The position numbers and the translations under genes were made by a program. The notes below the pieces were generated by a model, which saw only the letters and a list, made by a program, of their open reading frames with translations, was not told where the DNA came from and searched no databases. A DNA stretch of 64,000 nucleotides from Metarhizium brunneum (lineage: Eukaryota; Ascomycota; Sordariomycetes; Hypocreales; Clavicipitaceae): NCBI RefSeq assembly GCF_013426205.1, contig NC_089425.1, positions 1,426,001-1,490,000 of the forward strand, written 5' to 3'. This document shows positions 47,466 to 58,570 of the stretch, piece by piece. How positions within the stretch are numbered: position 1 is the stretch's first letter; each line of letters opens with the position of its first letter.

Positions 47466-48438
47466 GCGAAAAGTTGAAAATTACCAGTGATTGTTTTTTT
47501 GGCGGGGGGAGGATTCAGCTGGTCATGACGAAGATTGAAGTGAGGGCCGCGGATGGCATGTTTTGCCACTTCACTCGTCGCGGGGTGCTGGCTGGGCTGT
47601 TTGGCGCAGCTGCAGCTGCAGCTGCACCTTGTTTCGATAGCTTGAGCTTTGACGAATGAGATGCCGGTGCAATGAGGCCGATGTACATGCATGTATTGAC
47701 GGTACCAGACGTTGCTGCCAACGGCCGACTGCGCGGGCACAAACTCGCCGCGAAATCGTAAAGGCTCGTGCCACACTATCGGCCTGGCTGCTTTCATGGC
47801 TGTGCATATACTTTCCGATGAAATAGGTGGCGCACTTGCACAAGACGGCACATAGGATCCAGAGGGCACACTCGGAGCATCCGCCTCTTAAAGACTTCAA
47901 ATGTTGTCCAGCTCGCAATAAACTCTGGCGGGACGGAGAAGTAGCACCGAGCTCGAATGGAATGACATCAATTGATGTACGAGAGTTCCTGTTTATAGCA
48001 TGCATCACGCCTCGTACCCTAGAACCACGCTGGCATTCCACTTCTCTACTCCTCTCGTTCACAAAGTACACGAGTATACATCGCTAACTTGGCCGCGCAC
48101 AAGACATGGAATCAATTCAGACGCCTTCATCACTCGACAACCCGCTCCCGCCTCCCCCGTACAAGGCCAGAGGGCCAAACACATCCCTCACAGGGCAATC
48201 CCGTAAGCCAAACAATACCAACATCCCCGCCCATCCGACAAGCAAACCAACGCCGGGCTATGCATGGGGTTTTTCTCTTTCGCCTCAGTCTTGATCAAAA
48301 AGAACAATGACGAAACCCAAAGACGCCGAAAATGTGCAACCGGAGTCGACTATGTACACGAAATCAAACACCAAGTCATGTTCGTACTAGCGATAATGGA
48401 TTAAACGTTAAATTTTGTCCCCCCGAAACTTGAAATTG
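47466..48438. other. intergenic region
   Basis: Promoter side of the 74-residue gene and 3' side of the FHA gene. Holds a perfect palindrome ACATCAATTGATGT at 47965-47978. A short Pro-rich frame (48106-48294, +) has nothing to support it. Confidence 0.45.
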
Positions 48439-50179
48439 TTACGGCGTCTTGGGACGCTTCCAATAATATTGCTATGGGGTGTGAGCTCCCACTCTTGATA
48501 GTAGACGTCAGAGGGTCACAAACCTTGTGCTGCTTTCTGCAGTTGCGGAGACTGGGCTTTCGGAGACCATCGACGACGGCTGCACGGCGCTGCTCATCGT
48601 CGTCTTGTTCTGGGACATAGTAATATTCACTTTCGAGCGCTTTTCCCGCAGCGTCTTTGCCTTGGCGCTTGATTATGCCGATGCAGCGCGTGGCTTCAAT
48701 GCTGGAGCGGAGAATGTCTCTTGTCAGGCCGGTCTTTTGATCAGCAGGCAGGTTTTGCATGATTGTGGACAGGGGCGTTGATGAAAGACGAGAGAAGGCC
48801 AGCTGGTTCACGACATGGTTTGTGACGGCAGGGTCGACCTCGATGGATGGGGTGGGAGTGTGCTCTTTGGAAACACGAGGCGCAACGGGCGGTGATGATG
48901 GGATATCATGTATGTCGTTGGCTGAGGTCAAGGCTGTTGTCGTCGTCGTCGTGCATGTGAGCTTGGGACCAGCCACTCGCTTCTTGATGGGTGATGAGGG
49001 AACTTCAGACGGCGTCGCAGCCGCGCTCAGCGTCTCATTGGAAGAGACGTTGTGAGGACGCCGATGATGTAGCTTGGGCTGCTTGGGCGACCGTGTCGAT
49101 ATCGAAGCTAGTCTCCCTGCAATGTTGGCACCAAAGGGGCCAAACGAGTGAACAATGGGGTCGTTCTCCTCATCCGGGTCATTCTCATCCTCAGGGTCAC
49201 TCAGCTCGCTGGAGAAGCTGGCAGTGGCATCGGTCCGCATACTGGCAGCGACATCAACGGCATCGTCACCCTTGGGCTCGGGCAGCTCCGGCTCATCCTC
49301 GTAAATCTGGATGCCCTCGTCCCGGCTAGCAGGGCCTGGAAGAATGGCCTGGAGTCGCTGGGAGCTTGGCAGGCTGCCCATGGGCGTCGGGCTCTCCGGC
49401 GACGTGATACGTGTAGTCCTCCGCAGGGGAGACGACTGCAGCAACGAGGCTCTTCGCATGTGTGACCGTGGAGGGGAGTCATCCCAGCTGGAGTCGGACA
49501 GGTTTGCCAGGTTCTCAGCAGCAACGGCACTACGTTTCGGCCACTGAATCATTACACGAGCATCCAACACGTCTACCATGAGGTCGGTCCCCTCGGTCTC
49601 GCTGGTAAAGCTGTCACCCTTGAAGAGCTCCCAAGTCCGTCCCTGGCAATGCAGCTTCAAGCCGTTCCACCCATTGCAGATAATCTCAATCTTGTTGCTT
49701 TCCAGCGGGCTCGGGGCCGGTATATAACGCGCCTTGACGTGGACACGCGACACCAGGCGGTTGGCAGAGAGTTGGAACTGCGAGGAGTTAGACGACCGAC
49801 CCATGCCTACGGTTTCTCCATTCTCGGGGAGCTCAACAGCCGGCACGGCCGACAGAGGTGCGCGTTCGGAAGTGCCGCGGGCCAGGGCAGGTCGGCGAGG
49901 CGGCGAGCTGGACAAGATGCCTGTGCTGGAGGTGGGCACAGGCGTGGGATACTTGAAATTTGCACTGGCTGTGTGCTGGCGTTTCAATGGACGAGGAAGT
50001 GCCGGAGATGACGAGAGGGGCTCGAAGGCAGGCAGAAGTGACGGTGCAGGCCGCTTTGTGCCAGTCGTGGTTGTTGAGGTTGAGGAACGAGCCAAAGCAG
50101 ACGTGGAGGCGGATGGCAACGCGGCTTCGTTGCCCGCAGCAGCAGCAGCAGCAGCAGCACGCGGCGGAGATGAGTCCAT
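48439..50179 (-). CDS. FHA-domain protein, Tos4/Plm2-like
   Basis: Two exons, 50179-48524 and 48471-48439, join in phase to 562 residues. The last exon encodes only QYYWKRPKTP, and retaining the 52-base intron would give a different end. A poly-Ala run (about 8-15) comes from a GCAGCA repeat. Residues 108-213 form an FHA fold: GMGRSSNSSQFQLSANRLVSRVHVKARYIP holds the phosphothreonine-binding Arg128, Ser144 and His147, and NGWNGLKL follows. The remainder is Ser/Pro/Asp-rich, with many SP/TP sites (SSPLRR, TSPESPTP). A C-terminal conserved helix runs TPLSTIMQNLPADQK to GLTRDILRSSIEATRCIGII. Tos4/Plm2 proteins bind promoters and act in S phase and the DNA damage response. The assignment rests on FHA type and layout. 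Confidence 0.75.
50133..50164 (-). repeat. GCA/CAG coding repeat (poly-Ala)
   Basis: Trinucleotide run near the start of the FHA gene. It encodes about eight alanines in the reading frame used. Confidence 0.8.
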
Positions 50180-52611
50180 TATAATAAGATATTGTTAGTT
50201 AATGAAAGTGAAGGCAACGGGGCCCCGAGACCATTCTTGCGTGCCACCAAGCAGCTCTCGATGTAATTTTGGATATTTGTCGTCTGTGTCGTCGTGGCTG
50301 CCAAGCGCGTAAAGAGGCACGAAAACCAAGGCACCCACCGAGACTTACACGTCGTTGTGACTACAAGCACTGAGAGCTATGCAAATTGGTGTCTGGATGC
50401 TCGATGGATATCACCATGGGCCGCAGGAGCAGGTCGGAGGGGGGTGGTGTATAGACGTTGGCTTCGACTTTGGGCCTTGGGCGTGCGTGGTGCAAGCAGA
50501 GGTGCAAACGAGGACGGGCGAGGAGCGGTCGAGAGTATTTTAAACGGGCAGAAGCGAAGCGAAGCGGGCAAAGTGGGCTCTGACACGAACGCGATGAAGC
50601 GCATCGCGTTGGCGTTGGCGTTTGGGCTGCCCCGGGCCCTGTGCCCTGTGCCGCCGTGGCGATTGACCGGCGTTGGCGCTCCTTCAGCGGGCTTCCGGGG
50701 GGTCCAGCGCACTGGAGCAGGCGACGCATGCGCTGGAGGAGCGGGCGTTTGGCGGCTGAGACGCTGTGGCAGCCCCGGCCATCAATCAAATTGCTTCAAT
50801 GTTCGCTTTACACCAGACATGTACATCTCGGCTCAAAGTACTTGATGCCTCCATTTTTGGAACCTGGGCTTCCTCCGTAAACGCCTGCATCGACTCACTG
50901 CCTCTCGCGCGACACGCTTCACCTCGCTCCATGGCTCTGCTCTCCCGTGGCATTTCGCGCGTGGCAGCTCGACAGCCCGTCATCAATTAATGTTAACTAC
51001 ATGTACCAAAGTAAGAAGCCAGCCTCCTCTGCAAACACGTCTCCACCAGGCGCGTCCGCCTCCATTGCTCCGACCCTGCAAATCACGGCAGAATAAAACA
51101 CACAATTTCGAAATCCTGACTGGTACTAGTAGTATTAGTACTCTGTCCCCGTCCTCCCAGGGAAGCCGAGTTTCCATTCGGCCTTGACTCTAGTCGGTCC
51201 CAGTTGCACCCCAAACTAGCTGCCAATGTGGTCAAGTGTCTCCCCCTTCACCCGCCCATTCGCTTTTATCGGATTCTTGTGTCTACACGTCCCAGACATG
51301 TCGAGGTCATATATGTCTTGGGGTACGGAGTAGTGGCCCCGTTTCGTCTTTTTGGCGGCATGCTGCTGCTGCTCTGCTGGTCCTTGCTAGGGCCTGTCGA
51401 GGCTACCATGTTCGTGTCCATGTAAGCTTCACACAGGGCGCAGCCATTGGTGGTTTGCCCGACACCGGCCGTATGCACGCTCTTGAACTCCGTGTTTCAC
51501 GGGTAGCAGTAATGAATATCCATCATTTCCAAAGTCGTGAATCCCTCCACAGAAGCGGAGGCCGTTGCAATGTCGGCATCATCCATCGAGAGATCTGGAT
51601 ACCGGATTAAAGGCCGACACAACCATTGCTGTGGGCTGTTTTGATGAACGCAACACGGTGTCCGTCTTTTTCACAGTATGTATGTTGCCGTGAGTCTGAT
51701 TACGCTCTGTGGTGATCCGCCCGCATTGTTGGTGGTGATGGCGCGTCGCCAGTTCGAAACGGGCCACGATACCGCGACGACACTACCCTGCAGATGGCCA
51801 AGTTTACAACAATTGTGCAAGTTACAAGGGGGACATTAAAGTGATTTTTGAATATGTGCATTCCATGGGCGGGTAATATTTATCTTGTACATGTTTTGTG
51901 CAACAATAATGCAATGTGCTGGCAAAAACCCAAATGCACAATGTAAATGTATAAGCGTTTGTCAGAGTCTGGAGCCACTTCGTGTAAGTCAGGTCGCATC
52001 ACAAAGCTCAACTCTTTCAAATTTGTTCAAGTGACAAGCTAACCCACCGCTAGAGTCGTCTTCGAGACCATGAGGAAACCCAGAGAGAATATTACAGTTC
52101 ACAATCATGTTGCCACAGTCGTGCTGCCTAGGATTAGGTGCATGTTGGATAATGATAGCCTCACCTCACCCACATCATTTCTTGTACCAAGCTCGCGCCC
52201 AGAATATACCATTACTAGACTGGACGGACCGATATGGTGGACCAAAACTCAAAATTTGAGAATAATACTAAATATTCTGATTCTTCACAAATCCATACAT
52301 GTAAAGCCTAATATTATGTATCCAGCCCTGCTCACACTCTAGCCTTCCGGGTGAGCTCCGACATTCGAGGTGGAGAGCCGGAGCCCGGACCGGACCGACG
52401 TAGCGGAGCCACGGGACCTGCTTCTTCCGAAAGCCGAGCCACTGGCAGGCGCTAGCCAACCGCAAAAGTCGGACTTTTTTCTGGGTCTCAGGGAAAAAAA
52501 AAAACTGCCTCCCACCACCGCCTTAAAAAACAGGCAGCCCTGCGATTTTGCCATTGTACCGCCAGGAGGTTTTCCTTCACACTTGGCTGCACATCGACGT
52601 CCAGATAAACC
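50180..52611. promoter_or_regulatory. divergent intergenic region, FHA gene / L1-fold gene
   Basis: 2.4 kb holding two promoters. Includes TACGGAGTA at 51324-51332. Frames between 50.3 and 50.8 kb are mutually overlapping and without motif. The 70 bases before 52612 contain AAAAAAAAAACTGCC and a typical leader. Confidence 0.4.
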
Positions 52612-53836
52612 ATGGCGCCGTCAAAAGAAGTTGCCGTCGTTGGCTCCAATGCCCTGGCCTCAATTGACCCTGACCAGGTGCGTCCCCCGCCCACAGCGCA
52701 GCTCACCCAGTCCTTCAACTCGAAACACTAACGCTTCGACGCAGACTCTGAAAGCCTCCAAGGCCCTCCTCGCGCACATCAAAAAGGCCGCCAAGGAAAC
52801 CTCCAAGGAGTCAGCCAAGCGAAATCTCCTCGAGGACGAGGATGACGAAGGCACCCCCATCTGGCTGACGCTCACCACGAAGCGCCACATTGCCGACAAG
52901 GCTCGCCTCCAGCCCGGCAAGATCCCCGTCCCGCACTCGCTCAACACGGACGAGAACACCACCATTTGCGCCATCACCGCCGACCCCCAGCGAGCCTACA
53001 AGAACATCATCGGCTCAGACGAGTTCCCCGCGGAGCTGAGCAAGCGCATCACCCGCGTCATCGACTTTAGCAAGCTCAAGACCAAGTACGGCCAGTACGA
53101 CGCCCAGCGCAAGCTCTTCTCCGAGCACGACATCTTCCTCGCCGACGACCGCATCATCAACCGCCTGCCCAAGGTCCTCGGCAAGACATTCTACAAGACC
53201 ACCGCCAAGCGGCCCATCCCCGTCGTCCTCTCGGCCAAGCGGCCCAAGGTCGACGGCAAGCGCGTCAAGCGCGACAGGACCACCAAGGACAAGGACGACG
53301 GCGTCAACGCCGGCACAGCCGCCGACATCGCCAAGGAGATCGAAAAGGCCCTCAGCTCCGCGCTCGTCAGCCTGTCCCCGACGACCAACACCGCCGTCCG
53401 CATCGGCTACGCCCACTGGACGCCGGAGCAAATCGCCGACAACGTCGACGCCGTGGCGACCGGCCTCGTCGGCAAATGGGTGCCCCAGGCGTGGCGCAAC
53501 GTCCGCAGCATCTACATCAAGGGCCCCACCACCGCCGCCCTGCCCGTCTGGCTGACGGACGAGCTGTGGCTCGACGAAAAGGACGTCATTGCCGACCCGG
53601 AGGCCGGGCAGGGCAGCACCAAGGCCGAGAAGCCCAACGTCGGCAAGAAGCGCAAGTCGCTCGGCGCGGGGGCCGACCCCGAGCCCGCCGAGCCCGCCGC
53701 GCCCGCCAAGAAGGCCAGGAAGGCGGACAAGCCTGCCGCCGAGAGCAACGACGACAAGCTGGACAAGCAGATTGCGGAGCGAAAGGCCAAGTTGAGGAAG
53801 CGCAAGGCCGCGGCGGCCAAGGCCATGGATGACTGA
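52612..53836 (+). CDS. ribosomal L1-fold biogenesis factor, Cic1/Utp30 family
   Basis: Two exons, 52612-52677 and 52745-53836 (donor GTGCGT, branch CACTAAC, acceptor GCAG), give 385 residues. The N-terminus MAPSKEVAVVGSNALASIDP leads into LKASKALLAHIKKAAKE. The L1-like fold (about 25-320) includes PIWLTLTTKRHI, TTICAITADPQRAYKNIIGS, KLFSEHDIFLADDRIINRLP and the paired VRIGYAHWTPEQIADNVDA segment. The tail is Lys/Ala-rich with nuclear and nucleolar signals (KKRKSLG, RKRKAAAAK). Length and basic tail fit Cic1/Nsa3 (60S biogenesis, about 376 residues in yeast) better than the shorter Utp30 (40S). Codon use is strongly GC-rich at third positions, as in highly expressed genes. Confidence 0.85.
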
Positions 53837-54246
53837 AGAGAAGAACCAAAAAAAAAAAAAGTTTGATGAGAGACCTAAAAGACGACATTTTTTTGTCCTG
53901 GGTTATGGGTCAAGGGTCCTTCCTGCTGCATGTAACATGTGTTGTTGCACTGGCGTTGTGGCGTTGAAAACATGCGTGCCTGTCATGAATGAGATAGAGA
54001 GACTTAAATGGCATTTACTCCCACACTCAAACGTTCATGCAGACCAGGTGAGGGAAGCACCAACAAGTAAACACACGTATTGATTGATTACCGACTGCTG
54101 TTATTGGCTATTGTATTTCAGAAATCAAAACTTGAACCCAATTTAAACCCGATGTTCCGACCCGGTTCCATTCCTACTCCGTGGCAATACTCCAACAAGA
54201 CCAAAAAGATTAAGAGAGAAGCAGTTAATAAAGAGTACACACGGGA
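53837..54246. other. convergent intergenic region
   Basis: 3' ends of the L1-fold gene (+) and the thioesterase gene (-). A-run at 53849-53860. No gene seen. Confidence 0.5.
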
Positions 54247-55248
54247 TCAAAGTTCCTCGGATTCAAAGCCGTCCACAGAAACGGCCGTCTTGTTGAATGG
54301 CCCCAAGAATTCAGTCATGACGTCCTTGAACACGTGCTCCGGAATATGCATATGATCACCCTTGATGGTCCTGAAGCTCAGCGCGCCCTTTCTATCCAGG
54401 GTCTTCAAACCCAACCAGTCCTCCTTGTACATCTTGCGCTCCTCCAACGGCGTATGCCGCCCATTGACCTGGACCTCTCCGAACCACGACGTCTCCTTGG
54501 GAATGGCAACAGTGTCGTTCTCAAACAGGTACATGACGAAATTGTCCAGGCGGACGAGATTCTCCTTGTACGTCTCATTCTTCTTGTCCCGCTCATTATT
54601 GATATCCGCAAGGTAATTCGACCCGTCCAGGTACAAGGCGTAGTCGCTGTCCTCCACGGGGCGGTAGTACTGCGCGGGCACAAGGCGGTTCTGCACAAAG
54701 GTGCTCCAGACGTTGAAGCGCAGGAGCGCCATGGCCGCCTTGCAGATGTAGTCCAGGGCCCCGCACTGCTTGAACTCGGTGATGCCGTTGTGCTGGCTGC
54801 CAAAGGTGATGAGGTTGCGGACGCGGGGGAAGTTGCACCGCTCAACGTATCCGCGGAGGAACTGGCCGCCCTGGGAGAAGCCAATGGCGTCGATGGCCGG
54901 CGCGGTGGAGAGGACGCGGTTCTTGGCCAGCTGGTCGCATACTATTTGCACTTGGTGAGTGACGTTGCCGATGAAGGTGGATGTGCGGTCGTCGGACCCG
55001 TCCGGCGTAGGGTTGATGATGTGGACGAAGATGCCGGGGGCGATGTCATCGGCGAGCTTGGCGATTTCGGCAAGGCCTTCGCTGTCGGCGTCGTCGCCTA
55101 GGCCGTGCCAAATGACGAGGGGGAGCGGGTTGTCGCTATCGTCGTACGAGGGCTGGGCGCTCTTGGAGTTGGCCTTGGGGCGTCGTGTTGTTGCGGCCAG
55201 AGAGCAGCCCAGGACGGCGGTTGTTGCGAGGAGAGATGATGTACGCAT
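54247..55248 (-). CDS. PPT1: palmitoyl-protein thioesterase (PPT1/CLN1 family)
   Basis: Lysosomal/vacuolar hydrolase that removes palmitate from cysteine residues during degradation of S-acylated proteins. Intronless, 333 residues, matching the family length. Signal peptide MRTSSLLATTAVLGCSLAAT (about 1-20). The alpha/beta-hydrolase core starts PLPLVIWHGLGDD. The nucleophile elbow AIGFSQGGQFLRGYVERCN puts Ser125 as catalytic. Asp244 in LFENDTV and His299 in IKGDHMHIPEHV complete the triad. Further family segments are TFGSQHNGITEF and PAQYYRPVEDSDYALYLDGS. N-glycosylation sequons include NVT, NET, NDT and NKT. The palindrome TACATCAATTGATGTA lies about 300 bases upstream. Confidence 0.95.
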   Translation of the reverse strand: MRTSSLLATTAVLGCSLAATTRRPKANSKSAQPSYDDSDNPLPLVIWHGLGDDADSEGLAEIAKLADDIAPGIFVHIINPTPDGSDDRTSTFIGNVTHQVQIVCDQLAKNRVLSTAPAIDAIGFSQGGQFLRGYVERCNFPRVRNLITFGSQHNGITEFKQCGALDYICKAAMALLRFNVWSTFVQNRLVPAQYYRPVEDSDYALYLDGSNYLADINNERDKKNETYKENLVRLDNFVMYLFENDTVAIPKETSWFGEVQVNGRHTPLEERKMYKEDWLGLKTLDRKGALSFRTIKGDHMHIPEHVFKDVMTEFLGPFNKTAVSVDGFESEEL

Positions 55249-56120
55249 GGTGGGCTGAGTCTAGACTGAGCGAAGTCTCTGGCTGCTGGATGTCTAGGAT
55301 GGAGCCTACAATGCTGGCGAGGGGAGAAAGTCGACGATGGAGTCGACGATGGCGTTGATGATATGGGTGGCATGTACGGAGTACATAAGTGCCTGATAAA
55401 CTTGGCCAACTCGCAGGTGACGTTTGCATGGATCCTAGGTGACATGGAATGGAACCACAGAAGGGAGGCACGCGTAGTACAGCTGTAGTCTCTAGCTCCC
55501 ATTGACCCTACAGGAGGAAGTGGCACGGGCTACGGCAACCACCTGCATACATCAATTGATGTACTGCATGCACAACGGCGGACCAGTACAACCCCCCTGA
55601 GCCGTGTCACCCAATAAGGGAAGTTCCTAGCCAATGAACAATCAATTGATACGTCAGTGGAGTCGAGGAACTTAACCTAGTACGACTACTCATACTCCGT
55701 ACTCTGTAGTCTCTTCTCTGTTGAGCAAGTTATGTGAAACGGTACGTATAGAAAGTATTCTTAAAAATTAAATACTATTGAATATTAGTCTCTTAAAAAC
55801 CTGTAGTCTTACGCTTTCTTATTCGAGTTCCATCATCTCAGTGTCACGGCCTTCACCCCGGGTTTGGCGGTGAGTGGGAAAAAAAAAGTCGTTGCCGCCG
55901 TAGTATCTTCGGGTACGCGCGCTTAAGAGAAGAGACACCAAACAGGAAGAACAAGAAAACAAGGGAGAGAGCGTGGACAGAAGAGAGGACCATAAAGGGG
56001 GAGCCCGATTTCAGACTGCATGGGTTCATTCACCTGTACCAATGGTCAGGGCCTCCCTCCAGTGTACGTTGGCGTTTCTCCCATCACCGAAACCCAACGT
56101 CCTTCATTCACAAAACACCT
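55249..56120. other. promoter of PPT1 and accessory intergenic DNA
   Basis: Holds TACGGAGTAC at 55375-55384, the palindrome at 55548-55563, ATCAATTGAT near 55644 and TACTCCGTACT at 55693-55703. From 55842 a stretch opens TGTCACGGCC, resembling the start of some fungal LTRs. No matching second copy was seen. No gene. Confidence 0.4.
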
Positions 56121-57084
56121 TTAGAACTTGATCGCCGTACGCCTATTGTCCGCCATATTCTTCTGAATCATGCTCCGAGTTCCCGCGCCAAACCTTGACA
56201 AAAACGTCTCGGGTTCGATGGACAGGAATTTGGGCGGATACAAATGAGTTTTGGGAAGATAAAACTTAGCATTCAAAGATGACAAGCAGCGCCAGAACCA
56301 CCCTCCTTTTGACCGTCACATGTCTTTCATGACTGTAGTACGTGTGATGCTGTGCCTTGTCTTAGTTTTCATAGCTTGCTCTTTGTCCTCGAATGCGTGC
56401 ATAAACTCTCGTCGTATGTCATCAAACCGGTCGAGTTTCTCGCCTCTAAGCTGGTCGATGGCACAGCCAGTCAACCAACATGACACTCCAAGCATCTCTG
56501 AGGGAAGCGCGCATATCCACTCCAGGTCTATCAAGCCCGTGAAATTCCAATGCTTGACAACCAGAATATTGCTCGCGTGAAAGTCGGCAAGTTGAAGTAG
56601 GAACAGGCCGTTGCGAAGTTCTCCTTTGATTTGATGTAAAGGCGTGACAAGACTCGGAGCAAAGTCTTGACTCCCATCTGGCCTCAGCGGTCACCTTCGC
56701 TATAGACAGCTTTTAGCTGACTCAGAAAGCGGCGATCGTGAAAGGTGAGCGTGTCCGATGTGAACGCATGAGTAAAGCCGAATGTAGTGCTCCGCCGTAT
56801 TGCATTCACTGCCCCGTCATTCTCCAAAATCATCATCAAACATGAGAGGGGTCAATTCGTCGGCGTGACGGTGCCGTCATTGCGGAACCGGAAGGACCCG
56901 ATTTGCGCGTGAGGAATGAGGGTCAGTGGAAGTAGTATATAAGCTCTTTCTGTTCTCAAAGCGCCTGATACAGTTTGTCAGTTGCCGGTCCGTTAGAGGT
57001 CCAATGAATGACAATTCGTTCCTCCTCGATGACGGACTCGATTGTGACAGGGCGTCGGCCGACAAGTTCTAATGTCGGTGGCAT
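56121..57084 (-). pseudogene. broken aminoglycoside-phosphotransferase-like (APH) kinase
   Basis: Remains of a fungal APH-superfamily protein, read in pieces on the minus strand. The start region MPPTLELVGRRPVTIESVIE is at 57084. A frame change follows, then AYILLPLTLIPHAQIGSFRF and NDGAVNAIRRSTTFGFTHAF, then after another frame change LLQLADFHASNILVVKHWNF and TGLIDLEWICALPSEMLG (the Brenner-like loop and metal-binding part). The end is WFWRCLSSLNAKFYL to TAIKF. Disruptions seen: at least two frameshifts, TGA near 56852-56854, TGA near 56684-56686, and a TGA where the family has Trp near 56318. The loop here is DFHASN. No splice sites repair these. The substrate of these fungal relatives is unknown. 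Confidence 0.75.
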
Positions 57085-57998
57085 GGAGTACTGACAAAGT
57101 CGGGATTGGAAGTAGTTTCTGAAGGCGTATATAGTAATAAATAATAAATTCACGTAATTAAGAACGTAACTTTACTCGAGACTAGAAGCATTGTCAACAA
57201 GGGAACTACTTGTTAGCTGGTAAGATCCCCGCCAGGTCAGACATGCAGTGGACTAATTCAGAGCCAAGTGCTGTTCGGGAACAAGTAAGGTCTGGTGGAG
57301 TAGGCACCACGGGCCGCCGTATTATTCCGACCCGCTTCTGTGTCTGTTCTTTCCGCGCGCCAGACATGATACATCATCCTCCAACCTGAAAGACGACCTC
57401 CCGCCACCTTGATTGGAGAGCCAGCTTCTAAGCTATCTCGTGCTGATCCGCGGCTACAAGAATGGGCCTGGGGTCAGGCTATGCGTGCCGTCTGCCATGA
57501 ATGGGGGCTTTTTTGCACATGGCACAAGCGACAAAGCATCCTTCATATCTGCTACCCCTTGGCTCTTTCAAACCGATTCTGAAACGTCGCCTGCGCCAGG
57601 TTGACTGGCGGACAAGTGTTCAAAGGCCATCGCTCATCCGTCCCCTGTTTCATCCATTCATGTTTTGCAGGTCGCATCGCGGCCGTGAAGGATTGTGACT
57701 GGGAACAATGCCGATCGAGCCGCTTGATTCGTTTCGTGATTGCTGTTGCAGGCACTGACCTTCTGAATAGATGGTGGCTATGGCCTTGCGACGGTCTCGA
57801 GTGCGTCTACTGAAATAGGACTCGCGGCCAGTTATTTATTTCCAGTGGAATAATCTTCTCTTGGATCGCATGCTTTCTCTTTAGATTTTTTGTTTCTGGC
57901 AAACCTTGCTTGTCCTGATTCTATTCCACCAGAGTCGGTCTTGTTGTTCTTGAGTCAACCTTCTTCGCTCCTCTACGGTCGTCTAGCCTCCATCCAAC
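57085..57998. other. intergenic region
   Basis: No supportable gene. The right end (about 57880-57998) is CT-rich and looks like the old 5' leader of the decayed secreted-protein gene that follows. Confidence 0.4.
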
Positions 57999-58570
57999 AT
58001 GAATGCCCTGTGGGTCGTCTTGGCTGCTTGTGCAACCTCTGTTGTTGCTGTTCCCTTTCTACCCTTCAAGCTTCCTGCCGTCGAGCCGGCTCAACCAGCT
58101 TCTCGAATGGTCTCAGCAACCGACGTTGAATAACTAAGATGTGTTGGCTGTCATGCCCGCAAGTTTAGGTGCTCAAAATTTCTAGGTATGGCTAATATTC
58201 TCCAACCCTGAATGCTTGCTTCTGATGATATGCAATCAAAAAAACATGTTTCAAGACGGGAATGAGTTTTGTCGGTGATTCTATTGCTTTAACTGACGTA
58301 TTGTCCAAATTTTGCTTTGTTGCCTAGCTGATTAGAATATTGGCTAACTGCTTGAACAACAGACATCCATTTGCACTGTGACCGATAGACGAGTCGAAGT
58401 GATACTCGTGGATTCGCGGCAATATTGCTGACAAGGGCTGTTCTGTCACCGGCGATGTCTAGGCCGACTGCTCCACAAACCGTCCTGTTGAATATATTAC
58501 ACTAGTTCGAGAATTGACATGTCACTGCACTAAACAGACGTACTACGTGACATGTGGTAGCGTTATGTGA
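57999..58570 (+). pseudogene. decayed small Cys-rich secreted protein
   Basis: The ATG at 57999 opens MNALWVVLAACATSVVAVPF, a clear signal peptide, then a Pro-rich stretch. A TAA at 58131-58133 stops it after 44 residues. The same frame continues with three cysteines (C-x2-C-x6-C) up to a GTATGG donor-like site at 58186. At 58420-58570 a frame with a further cluster of cysteines (GCSVTGDV, ADCSTNRPVEYITLVRELTC and HCTKQTYYVTCG) is cut by a TAG at 58460-58462. A possible acceptor (CTAAC ... AACAG) lies just before 58351. Signal peptide plus clustered cysteines suggests an effector-like or antimicrobial-like product. I do not recognise the family. Alternatively only the 44-residue secreted peptide is made. 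Confidence 0.45.

Noticed and set aside
47078..47869. 263-codon minus-strand frame
   Set aside because: It overlaps the spliced 74-residue gene but runs through its intron. The Arg/Gly-rich translation after the intron is the wrong frame.
51700..51790. tRNA-like AGTTCGAAAC segment
   Set aside because: No acceptor stem or anticodon arm can be folded around it.
53015..53431. Val/Leu/Asp-rich minus-strand frame opposite the L1-fold gene
   Set aside because: Shadow of a GC3-rich coding region.
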